64,000 nt of DNA from Atrina japonica (taxonomy: Eukaryota; Mollusca; Bivalvia; Pterioida; Pinnidae), in NCBI GenBank assembly GCA_030159075.1, contig BROG01000149.1:1010501-1074500 (forward strand). Direction: 5' to 3'. The position numbers and the translations under genes were made by a program. The notes under the pieces are model-generated. The model was not told the DNA's origin, made no database searches, and was given only the letters and a program-made list of their open reading frames with translations. Positions within the stretch are counted from its first letter, which is position 1. The number at the start of each line of letters is the position of its first letter. Below, piece by piece: positions 55,801-62,445 of the stretch.

Positions 55801-58064
55801 GTATTTGAAGTGAAATATTGTATTTTAAGGTGATGGAGGAGCCCAAAATATGTACTTTGTCTGTCCATATACTTTCTTTCTTTTTGGTCATGTTTTTTTA
55901 CAAAGCATGCGGTCCAGTAAACTCATAAAAATTCATGAATGTTAAGTTTCTTTACATATTTTCTTGTCAAAAATATAATCTTAGTTGGAACAAAAGAACT
56001 ACCGTAGAATAAAAATCACGTATGCTGGCGAAAAAAAAGAGGCAAGCAAACTGCCCAATTTTCGAGTTTTTGTCTTACTTAAAAAAAGATTCAAGGTTCA
56101 AGTCCTTCTTTTCTGGCAGAAATCTGTGTCCGACCTGTCTTTCATGGCACTTGGACATTGTTATTGGATTTTGTTATAAATCTAAGATGACCACATTCTA
56201 TCAATTGTTGAATTTTTTGTTTTATTCTTATAAATATTTCTTTTTTAATTTACACAGTGAATCTGACTGATAATATTGACCATTTATCAAATTTTGAATG
56301 GATTGTCCATCACAATATAAAAATACATTTTTTTTTAATCATAACAATGTATTGATAATTACTTACTTTCTTTTGTAGCAGTTCTGCAGCTCTGTAACAA
56401 GGATAGTAAATTCTCCAAATGTAATATGGTCTGGTTCACATGGACTTCCATACTGCACTGCACACTGCACCATTTCAAAAACTGTCAAAAAATGAACAAA
56501 CAATGTTTATGCCAGGATAAAGAACTACAATCAAAGATAAAAGGGATTGAAATTTTTCTTTCAACTGCTTGGATCCAGAACTTTTTCATTTAAATTGTGC
56601 CTGGGTTTAGTTCTCTAACATCTCAGTCCAAACACAATTATCAATATTGACAATGGGACTAATTCATGTACCACGTAATACCTGATAACGTTTATGCGGG
56701 ACTATTGTTTCTATTAGTGTTGGAATGACGCTAGCAGAAGATATCCCGCTGTAATGTCATTATGTTACATTCCATCACCATTGGAGATACTAGTACCGCA
56801 CAAACACTATCGTTTATCACGTGGTACATGAATTAGTCCCATTTATAGCTGGCTTTGAGGGTTACCATTTGAAAAAGATCATAGAGCAAAATTTGGAATT
56901 TCAAATTAAAGAATAAAGTATATTCAAACAAATGTAATTATGTAAGCAATTGATGGGGAATACAGTACATGTATATATATTCTCGTTACAACCGGTATAA
57001 GTAGAGCTGACTTACATATATATATATATATATATATTATGTCTATCAGCCAATGTTTAACCCTGTCACTCCTTATTATCTAACTGGTATATACTCTTCT
57101 ATCATTTTGGACCAGTCTATTACGGTCTGTAATGCTGAAAGGGTCAAATACAAAAGTTTTGTCAAATTTAAAACGAAAAAGAAAAACTGGCAAATCAAAG
57201 CAACTTTCTTTAATTAATGTCTTTAAGGTTATTGAAATTCAATTTTTAATTTTACTGATCTTATTGTTTTAAAATTGGGTCCGAGGTGGGACAAAAGTTA
57301 AAAATCAAATTAATAAATTTGAACATTTGAATGAACTCAATTCTACAGTACCGTACACTGCTGATTTGTGTAACATAAATACTTGATATCTGAGCTACAT
57401 CTATGTAATAATATTGTTCTGACTGAAGTGTCAATGTTTCCGGCTGTTTATCCAACTCTTTAGCAATTTCTAGCCTGATCCATGCATGGAAAAGTTAATA
57501 TTTTGCTATGGTTGCAATTGTTAAATTTTTACATACAGAGGTAACAACTCCAAAATACTTTGAAATGAACATTTACATCAAAAAAATTTAATCAGATAAA
57601 TTAGGGATGAGAAGTAGAAAAGAATTGACTTTCATCTCATTTCCTTTTTTTTGCCAAATTGTAGTAAAATACTGTACGTGTACTAATTTTAGCGATTTTC
57701 TAATATTAGCACCTTTCGTGCTCAAGTCATTGCGCTGATTCAAGGGCAGCGCTAAAATTTCTCCATCCCTGTCATTCTGTATTTCTGTATACATGACAAA
57801 GCTAATGAAATTAATTGCACAAATTTAAGATTGTGCTAATAAGTCGATATTCCCTGAGGGCGCAAAAATATGAGTGCACTAAAATAAATACACTTACAGT
57901 GTCAGAGGATCCGTAAAACTAAAAATAAAATTTAAACTACCCGAAATGTTTTACCTTGAGAGTTAGATGGATATAAGCCGATACTGTTGAAAGCTTCACG
58001 TATATGAGAAATTGGCAGGTGAAACTGATCATCTTCATACTTGTTGAATACCTTCAATAAATCC
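30128..58064 (-). CDS. Protein with two nucleoside 2-deoxyribosyltransferase-like domains and EF-hand-like pairs (17 exons, 5' end not found)
   Basis: Exons in coding order are 57955-58064, 56367-56481, 54174-54215, 51898-51977, 47672-47763, 45432-45485, 44404-44482, 42146-42227, 41439-41559, 41122-41204, 40240-40303, 38437-38568, 34910-34961, 33512-33635, 32365-32515, 30940-31023, 30128-30328. All junctions are GT/AG and in phase, giving 554 residues to TGA. Order: EF-hand-like pair (DLLKVFNKYEDD; HITFGEFTILVTEL); domain I (VFLGGSCNPTAWRQ to FWDINTALKCAV); EF-hand-like pair (MRESFNSMDNSGEGSL; GPFTFEDFCCII); domain II (DIYLGGSCGDTSWRDR to IQLFDDIEEAVECAI). LGGSC-x-x-T-x-WR and SSMIE occur in both; the Glu of SSMIE is where the deoxyribosyltransferase nucleophile sits. 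No signal peptide or membrane segment is visible, so probably intracellular. I recall Drosophila raw having such a domain but cannot check. The first coding exon, which must end with two extra bases, is missing. Function unknown. Confidence 0.88.
30940..31023 (-). CDS. Double-NDT gene exon (domain II)
   Basis: Acceptor CTTTGCAG, donor GAAG|GTAAGC. Encodes AGYYIGMKCKVILCVQYIM, then DDALIGGEK. Confidence 0.92.
31253..31435. mobile_element. MITE-like element, family D, copy 3
   Basis: The most regular copy: left TACAGTAAAACCTGCTATA, right TATACAGGTTTTACTGTA. Intronic, between the domain II exons at 30940 and 32365. Confidence 0.88.
31436..32364 (-). other. Intron of double-NDT gene without further features
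   Basis: AT-rich. No array, SINE or transposon end is evident between the family D element and the next exon. Confidence 0.5.
32365..32515 (-). CDS. Double-NDT gene exon (domain II, conserved Glu)
   Basis: Acceptor ATTTTCAG, donor GAG|GTATAC. Encodes KYGLSYANPFIGLNDWEQR, LVPIQVAAREKCRLMLYVI and TDRTRSISSMIE, ending exactly at the putative catalytic Glu. Confidence 0.93.
32530..32830. repeat. Dispersed repeat, family K, copy 2
   Basis: AACAAGATGTGATTGTGAAA, then GTCTAAGTTTGGTTACTGTA, TTGAAATATTGCACTTTATA, a CAGACAGACA run and GATGCCCCCGACAGACC. Same order as 27350-27625. Confidence 0.78.
33512..33635 (-). CDS. Double-NDT gene exon (start of NDT-like domain II)
   Basis: Acceptor TTTGGCAG, donor TTGAG|GTAATT. 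Encodes LPQNSVYYTCPVTNGPTI, then DIYLGGSCGDTSWRDRIAI and PML. Confidence 0.9.
33927..34340. repeat. 31/33-bp minisatellite
   Basis: About thirteen units of CATAAAAGACCACCTGTCTT plus GAGAGACCACTGT or GAGAGACCAGT. The unit is a fragment of the family E MITE, and a family E right end (GGTGGTCTTTCAGGTCAGG, ACACTGTA) follows at 34500-34531. Confidence 0.93.
34341..34531. mobile_element. Right half of a family E MITE beside the 31/33-bp array
   Basis: GAGACCACCTGTCTTGTCAG, then ATTTTGGTGGCAG and the terminal GGTTACACTGTA match the right end of 48571-48754. The left end is not evident beyond the array. Confidence 0.6.
34672..34790. repeat. Dispersed repeat shared with TFIIB intron 3
   Basis: ATGCTAACAGGGGATGCTGA, CAGACACCTGGTCCCATC and GTTGTATTCTAATGGA correspond to 11600-11715. 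A related piece stands near 29040-29110. Confidence 0.6.
34910..34961 (-). CDS. Double-NDT gene exon (linker before domain II)
   Basis: Acceptor TTGTTCAG, donor CCAA|GTGAGT. Encodes EKPLLQRLLSFAGNLLP; ends in phase 1, matching the next exon. Confidence 0.8.
35494..35695. mobile_element. MITE-like element, family F, partial copy
   Basis: GTGGCATTAGCTGTTTTTAT, then AATTGCTTGAGAAACCCAG and TATTATTTGTTTTTGAA, the left half of the family F unit. Confidence 0.65.
36320..36535. mobile_element. MITE-like element, family A, copy 2 (nested)
   Basis: TGTATAGTTGCTTTCATTCG, then ACCTTACACTTATGAAGCAT and ATACCCGTGAATAAGTTGG match 80-295; the right terminus is decayed (AAAGAACCATGCA). Confidence 0.8.
36879..37041. 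mobile_element. MITE-like element, family D, copy 4 (nested)
   Basis: Left TACAGTAAAGCCTGCTTTAG, interior repeated CCCTATAAAGACC, right TTGACTGTA. Confidence 0.8.
37693..37990 (-). pseudogene. Tail of a non-LTR retrotransposon polyprotein, decayed
   Basis: An 84-codon frame contains KCFCGYITEDASHFILYCPF followed by YDNHR, the Cys/His arrangement found after the reverse transcriptase in many animal non-LTR elements. The upstream part (CSLNADLF) is in another frame, so a frameshift separates them. No reverse transcriptase core is present nearby. Fragment of a mobile element inside an intron; not functional. Confidence 0.7.
38075..38235. mobile_element. MITE-like element, family F, short fragment
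   Basis: CACTGGACCTGAACGTATTT, then AATGTATAGGAATATAAGA and GCCTGTGTATAGCTCTTATT, matching the right half of 14976-15351. Confidence 0.55.
38437..38568 (-). CDS. Double-NDT gene exon (EF-hand-like 4)
   Basis: Acceptor GTTTCAG, donor CAGG|GTCAGT. Encodes LCLAYKSCMGEELDVKWF, then GQRGSGPFTFEDFCCIITE. The fourth loop is degenerate. Confidence 0.87.
38990..39175 (-). mobile_element. tRNA-derived SINE, minus orientation
   Basis: On the minus strand, TTGCCTGAATGGTTAGAGTA (A box) and AGGTTTGAGCCCTGC (B box) are spaced as in a tRNA; the body continues toward 38990 with AGTAAACTTACC-like words as in family H. The head is too decayed for a working tRNA. Confidence 0.65.
39205..39450. mobile_element. 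MITE-like element, family M, copy 2
   Basis: Left AGACCCTTTCACGATAACTG, right GGTGAAATTAGTAGAAAAGC; the interior words CTTCTTGATACCACCC and CCCAATGAAA agree with 18704-18944. Confidence 0.75.
39466..40049. mobile_element. MITE-like element with another MITE nested inside
   Basis: Outer ends: ACAGTAGAACTTCAGTGAGT at the left and CTCATCAAAGGTTTACTGTA at the right, an imperfect inverted pair. The inner element at 39708-39876 has its own longer inverted ends. Confidence 0.65.
39708..39876. mobile_element. Nested MITE with 26-bp inverted ends
   Basis: Left AATTGACCTATCATAAGTGT, right GGCGATAGGTCAATT; GTCGGACA occurs just inside both ends in opposite orientation. TGTGATGTCATAATT is directly repeated in the middle. 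Confidence 0.8.
40240..40303 (-). CDS. Double-NDT gene exon (EF-hand 3)
   Basis: Acceptor CTGTATAG, donor GAT|GTAAGT. Encodes QMRESFNSMDNSGEGSLCL and SD. The 12-residue loop DNSGEGSLCLSD has D, S, E, G and a terminal D at the calcium-ligand positions, the most canonical of the four. Confidence 0.88.
40385..40865. repeat. ~33-bp minisatellite
   Basis: About fourteen imperfect units of CCTATAAACTAGGCACTAGT plus GAATGTATAATTA. It begins about 80 bases upstream of the acceptor of exon 40240-40303. Confidence 0.9.
41122..41204 (-). CDS. Double-NDT gene exon (linker)
   Basis: Acceptor GTTTCAG, donor TGTT|GTATGT. Encodes NIPVSELGLKDGALPTKYG and HLKVAELM, leading into the second EF-hand-like pair. 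Confidence 0.82.
41439..41559 (-). CDS. Double-NDT gene exon (end of domain I)
   Basis: Acceptor CTTCCAG, donor GAAG|GTATAG. Encodes EIDDILRARLILTDLMERN, then SIPVFWDINTALKCAVTVL; aligns with RSYLTDLASREGIQLFDDI of domain II. Confidence 0.9.
41960..41998. repeat. Poly-G tract
   Basis: 27 consecutive G residues, then AGGGCAGGGGG. Could form a G-quadruplex or be a base-calling artefact. Confidence 0.9.
42146..42227 (-). CDS. Double-NDT gene exon (domain I)
   Basis: Acceptor TTTTGTAG, donor AAAAA|GTGAGT. Encodes CQRQLILVVDELTDDNIQF and GGEQASK; aligns with CKVILCVQYIMDD and IGGEK of domain II. Confidence 0.88.
42228..43660 (-). other. Intron of double-NDT gene, non-array part
   Basis: Holds transposon debris (AGTAAAAACCTCTTTATA near 42271; family E-like GGTCTCTTGAGACAAGTGG at about 43158) and words shared with other MITE copies near 42970-43135. 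No exon is expected because the flanking exons join in phase. Confidence 0.55.
43670..44400. repeat. ~66-bp minisatellite abutting a splice donor
   Basis: About ten units with GGTTGGTCAGTTCACATCAT, then TTTTTATATTTTTGGCCTAA and TACATAGGCTTTT; some are shortened. The last copy runs to within a few bases of exon 44404-44482, and its GGCCTGATACATAC is the intron's 5' splice site read on the minus strand. Confidence 0.9.
44404..44482 (-). CDS. Double-NDT gene exon (domain I, conserved Glu)
   Basis: Acceptor CTTTCAG, donor TGTG|GTATGT. Encodes TADLLFFVVDNRTRAVSSM and IETAYLC. The Glu of SSMIE is the putative catalytic position. The donor abuts a 66-bp minisatellite. Confidence 0.92.
44491..44511. 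repeat. (CAA)n microsatellite
   Basis: Seven ACA/CAA units just upstream of an exon acceptor on the minus strand. Confidence 0.85.
45432..45485 (-). CDS. Double-NDT gene exon (domain I)
   Basis: Acceptor ATAATAG, donor CAG|GTTATT. Encodes QVQEWRPELMELEEQAKQ, aligned with NDWEQRLVPIQVAAREK of domain II. Confidence 0.85.
45725..45932. mobile_element. MITE-like element, family N, copy 1
   Basis: Built on ACTTGTCC and GGACAAGT words at both ends: TTACTTGTCACAGGACAAGT at the left and ACTTGTCCTGCAGGACAAGT at the right. A second copy is at 54929-55140. Confidence 0.65.
46118..46432 (-). mobile_element. tRNA-derived SINE, family I, minus orientation
   Basis: On the minus strand the head reads TTAGTCTGTTGGTAGAGTG (A box) and GGTCCCTGGTTTGTCCC (B box). 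The body continues leftward with the same words as 5540-5740. A near-complete copy. Confidence 0.78.
46433..47671 (-). other. Intron stretch, no supported feature besides a family L repeat
   Basis: AT-rich DNA. One family L repeat copy lies near 47440-47510. The remaining short open frames have no motif. Confidence 0.45.
47672..47763 (-). CDS. Double-NDT gene exon (start of NDT-like domain I)
   Basis: Acceptor AATTTCAG, donor CCCG|GTGAGT. Encodes FLGGSCNPTAWRQEMAIPYL, then KKHGMTFYNP, matching the first strand and helix of domain II (YLGGSCGDTSWRDR). Confidence 0.92.
48571..48754. mobile_element. MITE-like element, family E, intact copy
   Basis: Left TACAGTGGTACCTGTCTAAG, right TCAAGACAGGTTCCACTGTA. 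The interior carries GGTGGTCTCTCAA words in both orientations. It supplies the reference for the enlarged copies at 24585-25264 and 33927-34531. Confidence 0.88.
50870..51660. repeat. Probable dispersed repeat in a 4.1-kb intron
   Basis: Protein-like words without an open frame and typical repeat phrases (ACAAGGGGTCCAATTGGC, GGCCCCTTTTGGGTCCTATG, AACTGAACAATTGGTTCTTG) suggest a decayed interspersed element. No other copy in this window confirms it. Confidence 0.35.
51898..51977 (-). CDS. Double-NDT gene exon (linker before domain I)
   Basis: Acceptor CCCCCATAG, donor AGAG|GTAAGC. Encodes LGPPEPRSLIKDKLATGTE and CQRWKRR; joins in phase to VFLGGSC of the next exon. Confidence 0.8.
52303..52392. 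repeat. Short dispersed repeat, family L, copy
   Basis: TTAACTCATCCATCCCTAAA, AACAATGGACTCTTCTGTAA and TTTAGGGGTGAATGGGTTAA; the ends are roughly complementary. Confidence 0.7.
52496..52979. mobile_element. MITE, family D, copy 5, split by an insertion carrying poly-G
   Basis: The left half (TACAGTTAAACTTGCTTTAG) and right half (CCCTATAAAGACCGG, ending TTTCACTGTA) match 36879-37041. About 280 bp of a different element (TTATTTTTGCACCGTG, TTAGGGCGAAAATAAAAC) with the G tract lies between them. Confidence 0.8.
52747..52850. repeat. 104-bp poly-G tract
   Basis: G throughout except single T residues at 52772, 52816 and 52835. The minus-strand open frame across it, a proline run, is an artefact of this tract. 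Confidence 0.93.
53493..53660. repeat. Dispersed repeat, family K, copy 3
   Basis: AACAAGATGTGTTTGGGAAA, AAATGCCCTTGGTCCCAAC, ATATTGCACTTTATATGTA, a (CAGA)n run at 53589-53607 and CCAGATGCCCCCGGAGGAC. Confidence 0.78.
53735..54065. repeat. Probable dispersed element with GGCCAGTA words
   Basis: GCGCTCGAAATTAGCACTGG, GGCCAGTA and GGGCCACTTGGGC resemble an interspersed repeat with partly inverted ends. No second copy in the window. Confidence 0.4.
54174..54215 (-). CDS. Double-NDT gene micro-exon (42 bp linker)
   Basis: Acceptor CCTACAG, donor GGAGA|GTAAGC. Encodes QGYSPFHSQQQNG between phase-2 junctions that match both neighbours. An alternative downstream donor (CCAG|GTAAAA) opens another frame but breaks phase with the preceding exon. 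Confidence 0.7.
54929..55140. mobile_element. MITE-like element, family N, copy 2
   Basis: ACTTGTCCTGCAAGACAAG at the left and ACTTGTTCTTTTGGACAAGT at the right; the interior shares AATTTTTGTCCTCAACAATT-type words with copy 1. Confidence 0.65.
55146..55206. repeat. (GA)n-rich low-complexity tract
   Basis: Purine-only tract of GAGA and AGAGAC units, imperfect. Confidence 0.85.
55228..55622. repeat. Dispersed repeat with an internal direct duplication
   Basis: The phrases TGGAGCTTTTATGGTAATAA, ACTTCTCATAAAATTTCAAA and GTTGAAAATTACTC occur twice about 150 bases apart (55308-55410 and 55455-55570). The ends carry GCCCGTC in both halves. Confidence 0.6.
56367..56481 (-). CDS. Double-NDT gene exon (EF-hand-like 2)
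   Basis: Acceptor TTTGACAG, donor AGAAA|GTAAGT. Encodes FEMVQCAVQYGSPCEPDH, then ITFGEFTILVTELQNCYKR, the second half of an EF-hand pair with a degenerate loop. Confidence 0.85.
56653..56842. mobile_element. 190-bp MITE with perfect 24-bp terminal inverted repeats
   Basis: Starts ATGGGACTAATTCATGTACC and ends GGTACATGAATTAGTCCCAT; the complementarity continues without mismatch through CACGT to 24 bases. The perfect ends suggest recent insertion in an intron of the double-NDT gene. Confidence 0.88.
57015..57037. repeat. (TA)n microsatellite
   Basis: About eleven AT units. Confidence 0.9.
57955..58064 (-). CDS. Double-NDT gene, first recognised exon (EF-hand-like 1)
   Basis: Acceptor TTTTCAG, donor CAAG|GTAAAA. 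Encodes DLLKVFNKYEDDQFHLPI, then IREAFNSIGLYPSNSQ. The helix-loop-helix pattern resembles calmodulin-type EF-hands, but the loop lacks the usual acidic ligands. The exon needs two bases from an upstream exon. Confidence 0.85.
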
Positions 58065-58264
58065 CTGAAAACAATTAAAAATTAAAAATTAAATTAAAAC
58101 TGAAAAATGTTTTTGCCTTAATTAATAAGTGTTTCTCCTCCAATAAGCACCCCTCCTTCCTGTTTAGATAGATAGAAAATTTGAAATGACTGGATTGAGA
58201 TTGAGAGCCCTATCTACAGCGTACGTGATAATATTGTAGTTTACTTATCTTACAAAAGTCAATT

Positions 58265-58450
58265 GATTTCAGTCTATCAGTTTTTAAGTCATTGGCTGTT
58301 GATCGTAGTTTTTAAGTCATTGGCAGTTGATCGTAGTCTTTCAGTCATTGGCAGTCTTTCAGTCATTGGCAGTTGATCATAATCTTTCAGTCATTGGCAG
58401 TTGATTGTAGTCTTTCAGTCACTGGCAGTTCATTATAGTCTTTCGGTCAT
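58265..58450. repeat. ~28-bp minisatellite
   Basis: About six units of AGTCATTGGCAGTTGATCGT plus AGTCTTTC, some shortened. Confidence 0.85.
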
Positions 58451-58800
58451 TGGTGTATATTTTCATTGTAAGTCCAACATAAAATCTATCATTCTATGAC
58501 AACTTCAATTCCATGTACATATATAAATCTAAGGTACCGTACATACAAATGTATACATGTACAACTGATAGTGTTGTCAAATCGTTGAAAATCATAATCG
58601 ACTGATCGGTAGCATTGGTTGACCTTAACCGATCAATGATCGGCTAATAAACGGATCAGAAACTACATGTACTTATGTTATTTTGCAAATTATTAAAAAT
58701 GTAGCTTACTGTATAATGAGAATACATGTGACAAGTCATAAATTAAATTCTAAATGATCTATTTTCGATTTCATTTCCAATAAAACTTTATTATAGATGA

Positions 58801-58973
58801 AAAAGACAGATTTTAACATGATTTAGATTTTATAAATAGGTAATTGTCTGTTGTGGATAAGTAATATGTAGTGTTAAGTAATACATGAAAAGACAGATTT
58901 TAACATGATTTAGATTTTATAAATAGGTAATTGTCTGTTGTGGATAAGTAATATGTAGTGTTAAGTAATACAT
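58801..58973. repeat. Perfect 87-bp tandem duplication
   Basis: The unit starting AAAAGACAGATTTTAACATG and ending TTAAGTAATACAT is present twice with no visible mismatch, period 87. Confidence 0.93.
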
Positions 58974-59879
58974 CTATGTAGTGTTGTGACAGTATGAAAT
59001 CCCATACTACAACTGAAAAAAATGTTCATCTAATTTGAATGTTTTTTTTCTCAGGAATTTGTTAATTTTGTGGTTTTCATGTATCTATGAATTATATAGA
59101 TGATATAATTCATGGAGGCAAGATGCACATATGCCGTCACGATTGGCGTAAACGAGGTTTTAAACGAATCTAAATATACATATATATATACATATATTAT
59201 TTCCAAAACAACTTTTATTACCAAAAGTTACCAAATGTTAATTGCATTAAGTGAATTAATGAATGGATTATCAATTTTATTAGTTGTTAGATATTCTTTA
59301 TTAAAAATGAATATATTTCAATATAGCATGGGAAGCAAATCAAAAGTGTGTTTGTGGGGGGAGTTGAAAATGTTTTCTACGGTAAAAAAAAAAATTGTTT
59401 TCATATATGCCTTTGGATTACGTAATAAACACAATAAATCATTGGCGGTTTTCAAAGGGGGTGGTGATCTTTGAGGGGATCACATGTAGAATATTTTTGG
59501 ATTTTTCCTACTTTTTATAGAAAAATTAAAGGTTCTGCACCTATTTTATCAACTTTATGAGGCAGTGTGCTGCCACCTGAAACATCCCTAGTCACTGCAC
59601 ATAATTCTACGTGTTGAATTTTGAGGTATTTCCTTAGTGGGTCGGGTTTTACGTATCCTTCAGAAAATTTGGAACCCTGTAGGTGTGAAAATATGCCTAG
59701 CAATCCACTAATAAATCATACTAATTATCCTTCTCAAAAGAAGGTTGGATCAGCAAAAAAAAAATTAAAGTCAAAATCAAATGTAATCAAAATTCTTTTA
59801 AATTATATGTTCGAATGTTCTCAGTATCATAATTCACAAGAAAGGTTACGATCTTGCCTACTACAGTAAACAATCTTAT

Positions 59880-59971
59880 TTTGAAGCCCTTCACCGGCAT
59901 TTGGTGATGTCTACATCTGTGTGAAAGATTCTTGAGTGGGACGTTAAACAACAATAAACAAGCAAACAAAC
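59880..59971 (+). mobile_element. SINE family G, 3' part
   Basis: GAAGCCCTTCACCGGCATTT, CTTGAGTGGGACGTTAAAC and an AAACAAGCAAAC tail match the 3' half of 23160-23433; the tRNA head is absent (5' truncation). Confidence 0.88.
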
Positions 59972-60080
59972 GAAACCACTCAGGGGCTAACATGTTTCAT
60001 TGCGAAACAATCCACTCATAAAAAGACATAAATACAGTAGCGTCCTTGAGCCCCCTTACACATTGTTAAGGGGCCAGAGG

Positions 60081-60081
60081 C

Positions 60082-60112
<31 letters not shown>
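60081..60112. repeat. (TA)n microsatellite
   Basis: About fourteen TA units, immediately left of the hairpin at 60121. Confidence 0.9.
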
Positions 60113-60120
60113 ACATTATT

Positions 60121-60192
60121 TTGCACGAGCTGGAAACGCCCAGACGTAGGAGGCCTACAACTACGCTCAGGTGTTTCCGGCTCCCGTGTTAT
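60121..60192. repeat. Imperfect hairpin with GAGCYGGAAACRCC arms
   Basis: GAGCTGGAAACGCC at 60127-60140 pairs with GGTGTTTCCGGCTC at 60170-60183. CGTAG/CTACG pair further inward and CACG/CGTG just outside. A GC-rich island in AT-rich DNA; possibly a remnant inverted-repeat element. Confidence 0.7.
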
Positions 60193-60705
60193 TTTGCTAA
60201 TTCAACCTGTGTCCGTCGTATTCATAATGTATTTTTTATTTATAGGCTAAATAAATGACTGAGTGCTATAGCCTACGATAGTACGAACATGATGTAGACA
60301 TTGTGGTCAAGTGCAAATAATATGCTACCTGGTTGTTTTACCCCATATTCGTGTTTTGCATTCAGAACGCGTTGGCTCATTCCGTGTTCCTCTCAATAAG
60401 TTTACAATAAAAGCCACTAAGCTTGTCATATTGCTCTACCGGTTTCTACCATTTTCCAGCTCCAACCACAAACTTGAGACGGGATAATACAATAACCCTA
60501 GAGACAACCCGACATGTTTTTTCTTTAGCCTGGGTTCCTGGCTCATTGATGCTATAGCCTGGTTTCCGAGGCCTTCCGATGGGTTACTAAACGTTTCGGC
60601 CCTTTGTCAGTTCGGCCACCAGACGTTTCGGCGCTTTACCATTTCGGTCCTTTGTCACTTCGCCACCTATGTGCTTTTTCGGCCCAACATAAAATGTCAT
60701 ATCAC

Positions 60706-60707
<2 letters not shown>

Positions 60708-60770
<63 letters not shown>
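60708..60770. repeat. (AAT)n microsatellite
   Basis: About 21 perfect ATA units; they create a poly-isoleucine open frame that is not a gene. Confidence 0.95.
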
Positions 60771-61255
60771 TAAAAAAAAACAAAAAACAATTCAACTTTT
60801 AAGAATTTCCCCTACCGTTACTTTTAAAATGCATAATAGGTCTATAATCAGCGATATATATCGTTGCTATAATGAGTATATTTGTTTAGAAATACTGGAT
60901 ACAACCTACGAATATTAATATTGAAGAAAAACATCTGGATCAATAACTATTCTTACTGTGTTTATTGTATTTTGTTTATCAAAGCAATGAAAATAATAAA
61001 AGTTTTATTATCAATGACAAGTTACTGTGAGCACTTTTGCCAATGTGGTGCTGAACATGATGATTTACAGAACGAACCGATACGAAGTGTTTAAAATAAT
61101 TGTTAGTTTAGAAATTTTATAGGACTATAACAATTTTCAGTATTTCTTTAAAAATTTTCACAGATGAATAATTCAGGGCATCGGTATTAATGATAATTCG
61201 CCAAAATTTCATTTACGACCGGATATGCCGTATTCCACAAAATCTTATTCATTGC

Positions 61256-61370
<115 letters not shown>

Positions 61371-61689
61371 TATTTTAGTTCATGCAAGTACACATATACA
61401 TGTATTCCAAATGATCCGAAACACGGCATTTTTTTCCAGGCGTACGACCATTTAATAAAAACGTTAACTGCAGTTCACGGTTGATAAGAAGAATTTAACC
61501 TGCTATTCCCTACGGAAAATCTGGGTCATTATATCAAGCGTAAATTGTACCATTTATGGCACAATCATTCACATTTCCTTGTCGTGTAATATCAATTTGT
61601 CATCTACAGTTAAATTTTGTATGAAATGATCGTACGCCTGGAAAATTTTGTGTATCGGTTAATTTGGAATGCATGCACTAAGAGCTGAA

Positions 61690-62080
61690 CCATAAATGGA
61701 TACCATGAGGTGGTACCAATGAACCTCAGACCAGATATGGTTTTCTGTTCCGAAAGGAAAAAGAAGATCATATTGATTGAGCTTACAGTACCATGGGAGG
61801 AGAGACGTGCAGAAGCCCATGAGCGAAAAAAAGAGCCAAATATGACAACCTTATGACAGAATGTAGAGAAAAGGGATGGCAGACCTGGATTTTCCCAGTA
61901 GAAGTTGGATGCAGATGATTCCCAGCCCAATCTGTGTGGAGGATGCTGAGTTTCCTGGGTGTGACAGGACAACATCGCAAAAGTGCAATCCAGAGGATCA
62001 CTCAGGCAGCTGAACGAGCATCATGTTGGGTGTGGATGAAGAGAGGAGCAAGTACATGGAAATCCACTATCGACGCGCAG
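61690..62080 (+). pseudogene. Decayed C-terminal end of a retrotransposon-type ORF
   Basis: In two frames one reads LRPDMVFCSERKKKIILIEL followed by TVPWEERRAEAHERKK, then, after a frameshift near 61840, ECREKGWQTWIFPVEVGCR, an in-frame TGA, FPAQSVWRMLSFLGVTGQH and QAAERASCWVWMKR. This ordered set of motifs (ELTVPWE, PVEVGCRGF-like, AAERAS-WLW-like) is a common downstream end of animal non-LTR element proteins. The frameshift and stop show it is dead. Minus-strand frames here are its shadows. Confidence 0.75.
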
Positions 62081-62445
62081 TGATTGATAATCACTGTGGA
62101 CCCCCCATCCAGAGTGTACCGAGCTAGGGGTCGAAACGCTCGATGAAGGATAGCCTCAACTGAGGACGTCGTTAGTGAGGCAGCTTTAACAACTACAGCT
62201 GTATAGTAAGTAGTAGGGCGAAAACTTGGCGAATGAAAAACATACATAGAACCAGACTTATTGATGGATAATATCGCTATATCAGGAACCGCTACCGATA
62301 ATTCAGCGAACATCGTTATAACATGAGTATTGAATCGCGCTGACTTAGACGGGTAACGACACTGAAAAAAACGGAATAACTCCGAGATATTGGTTATATA
62401 CGAAAGCCTACAAGGCTCAATTTTGTCCAGCAAAGAAAAAAAAAT

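Noticed and set aside
60604..60918. Frame with a poly-isoleucine run
   Set aside because: Translation of an (AAT)n microsatellite; no other coding feature.
61610..62433. Minus-strand frames of 121 and 143 codons
   Set aside because: The first is antisense to the retrotransposon remnant on the plus strand; the second only partly overlaps it and its remainder has no motif or splice context.
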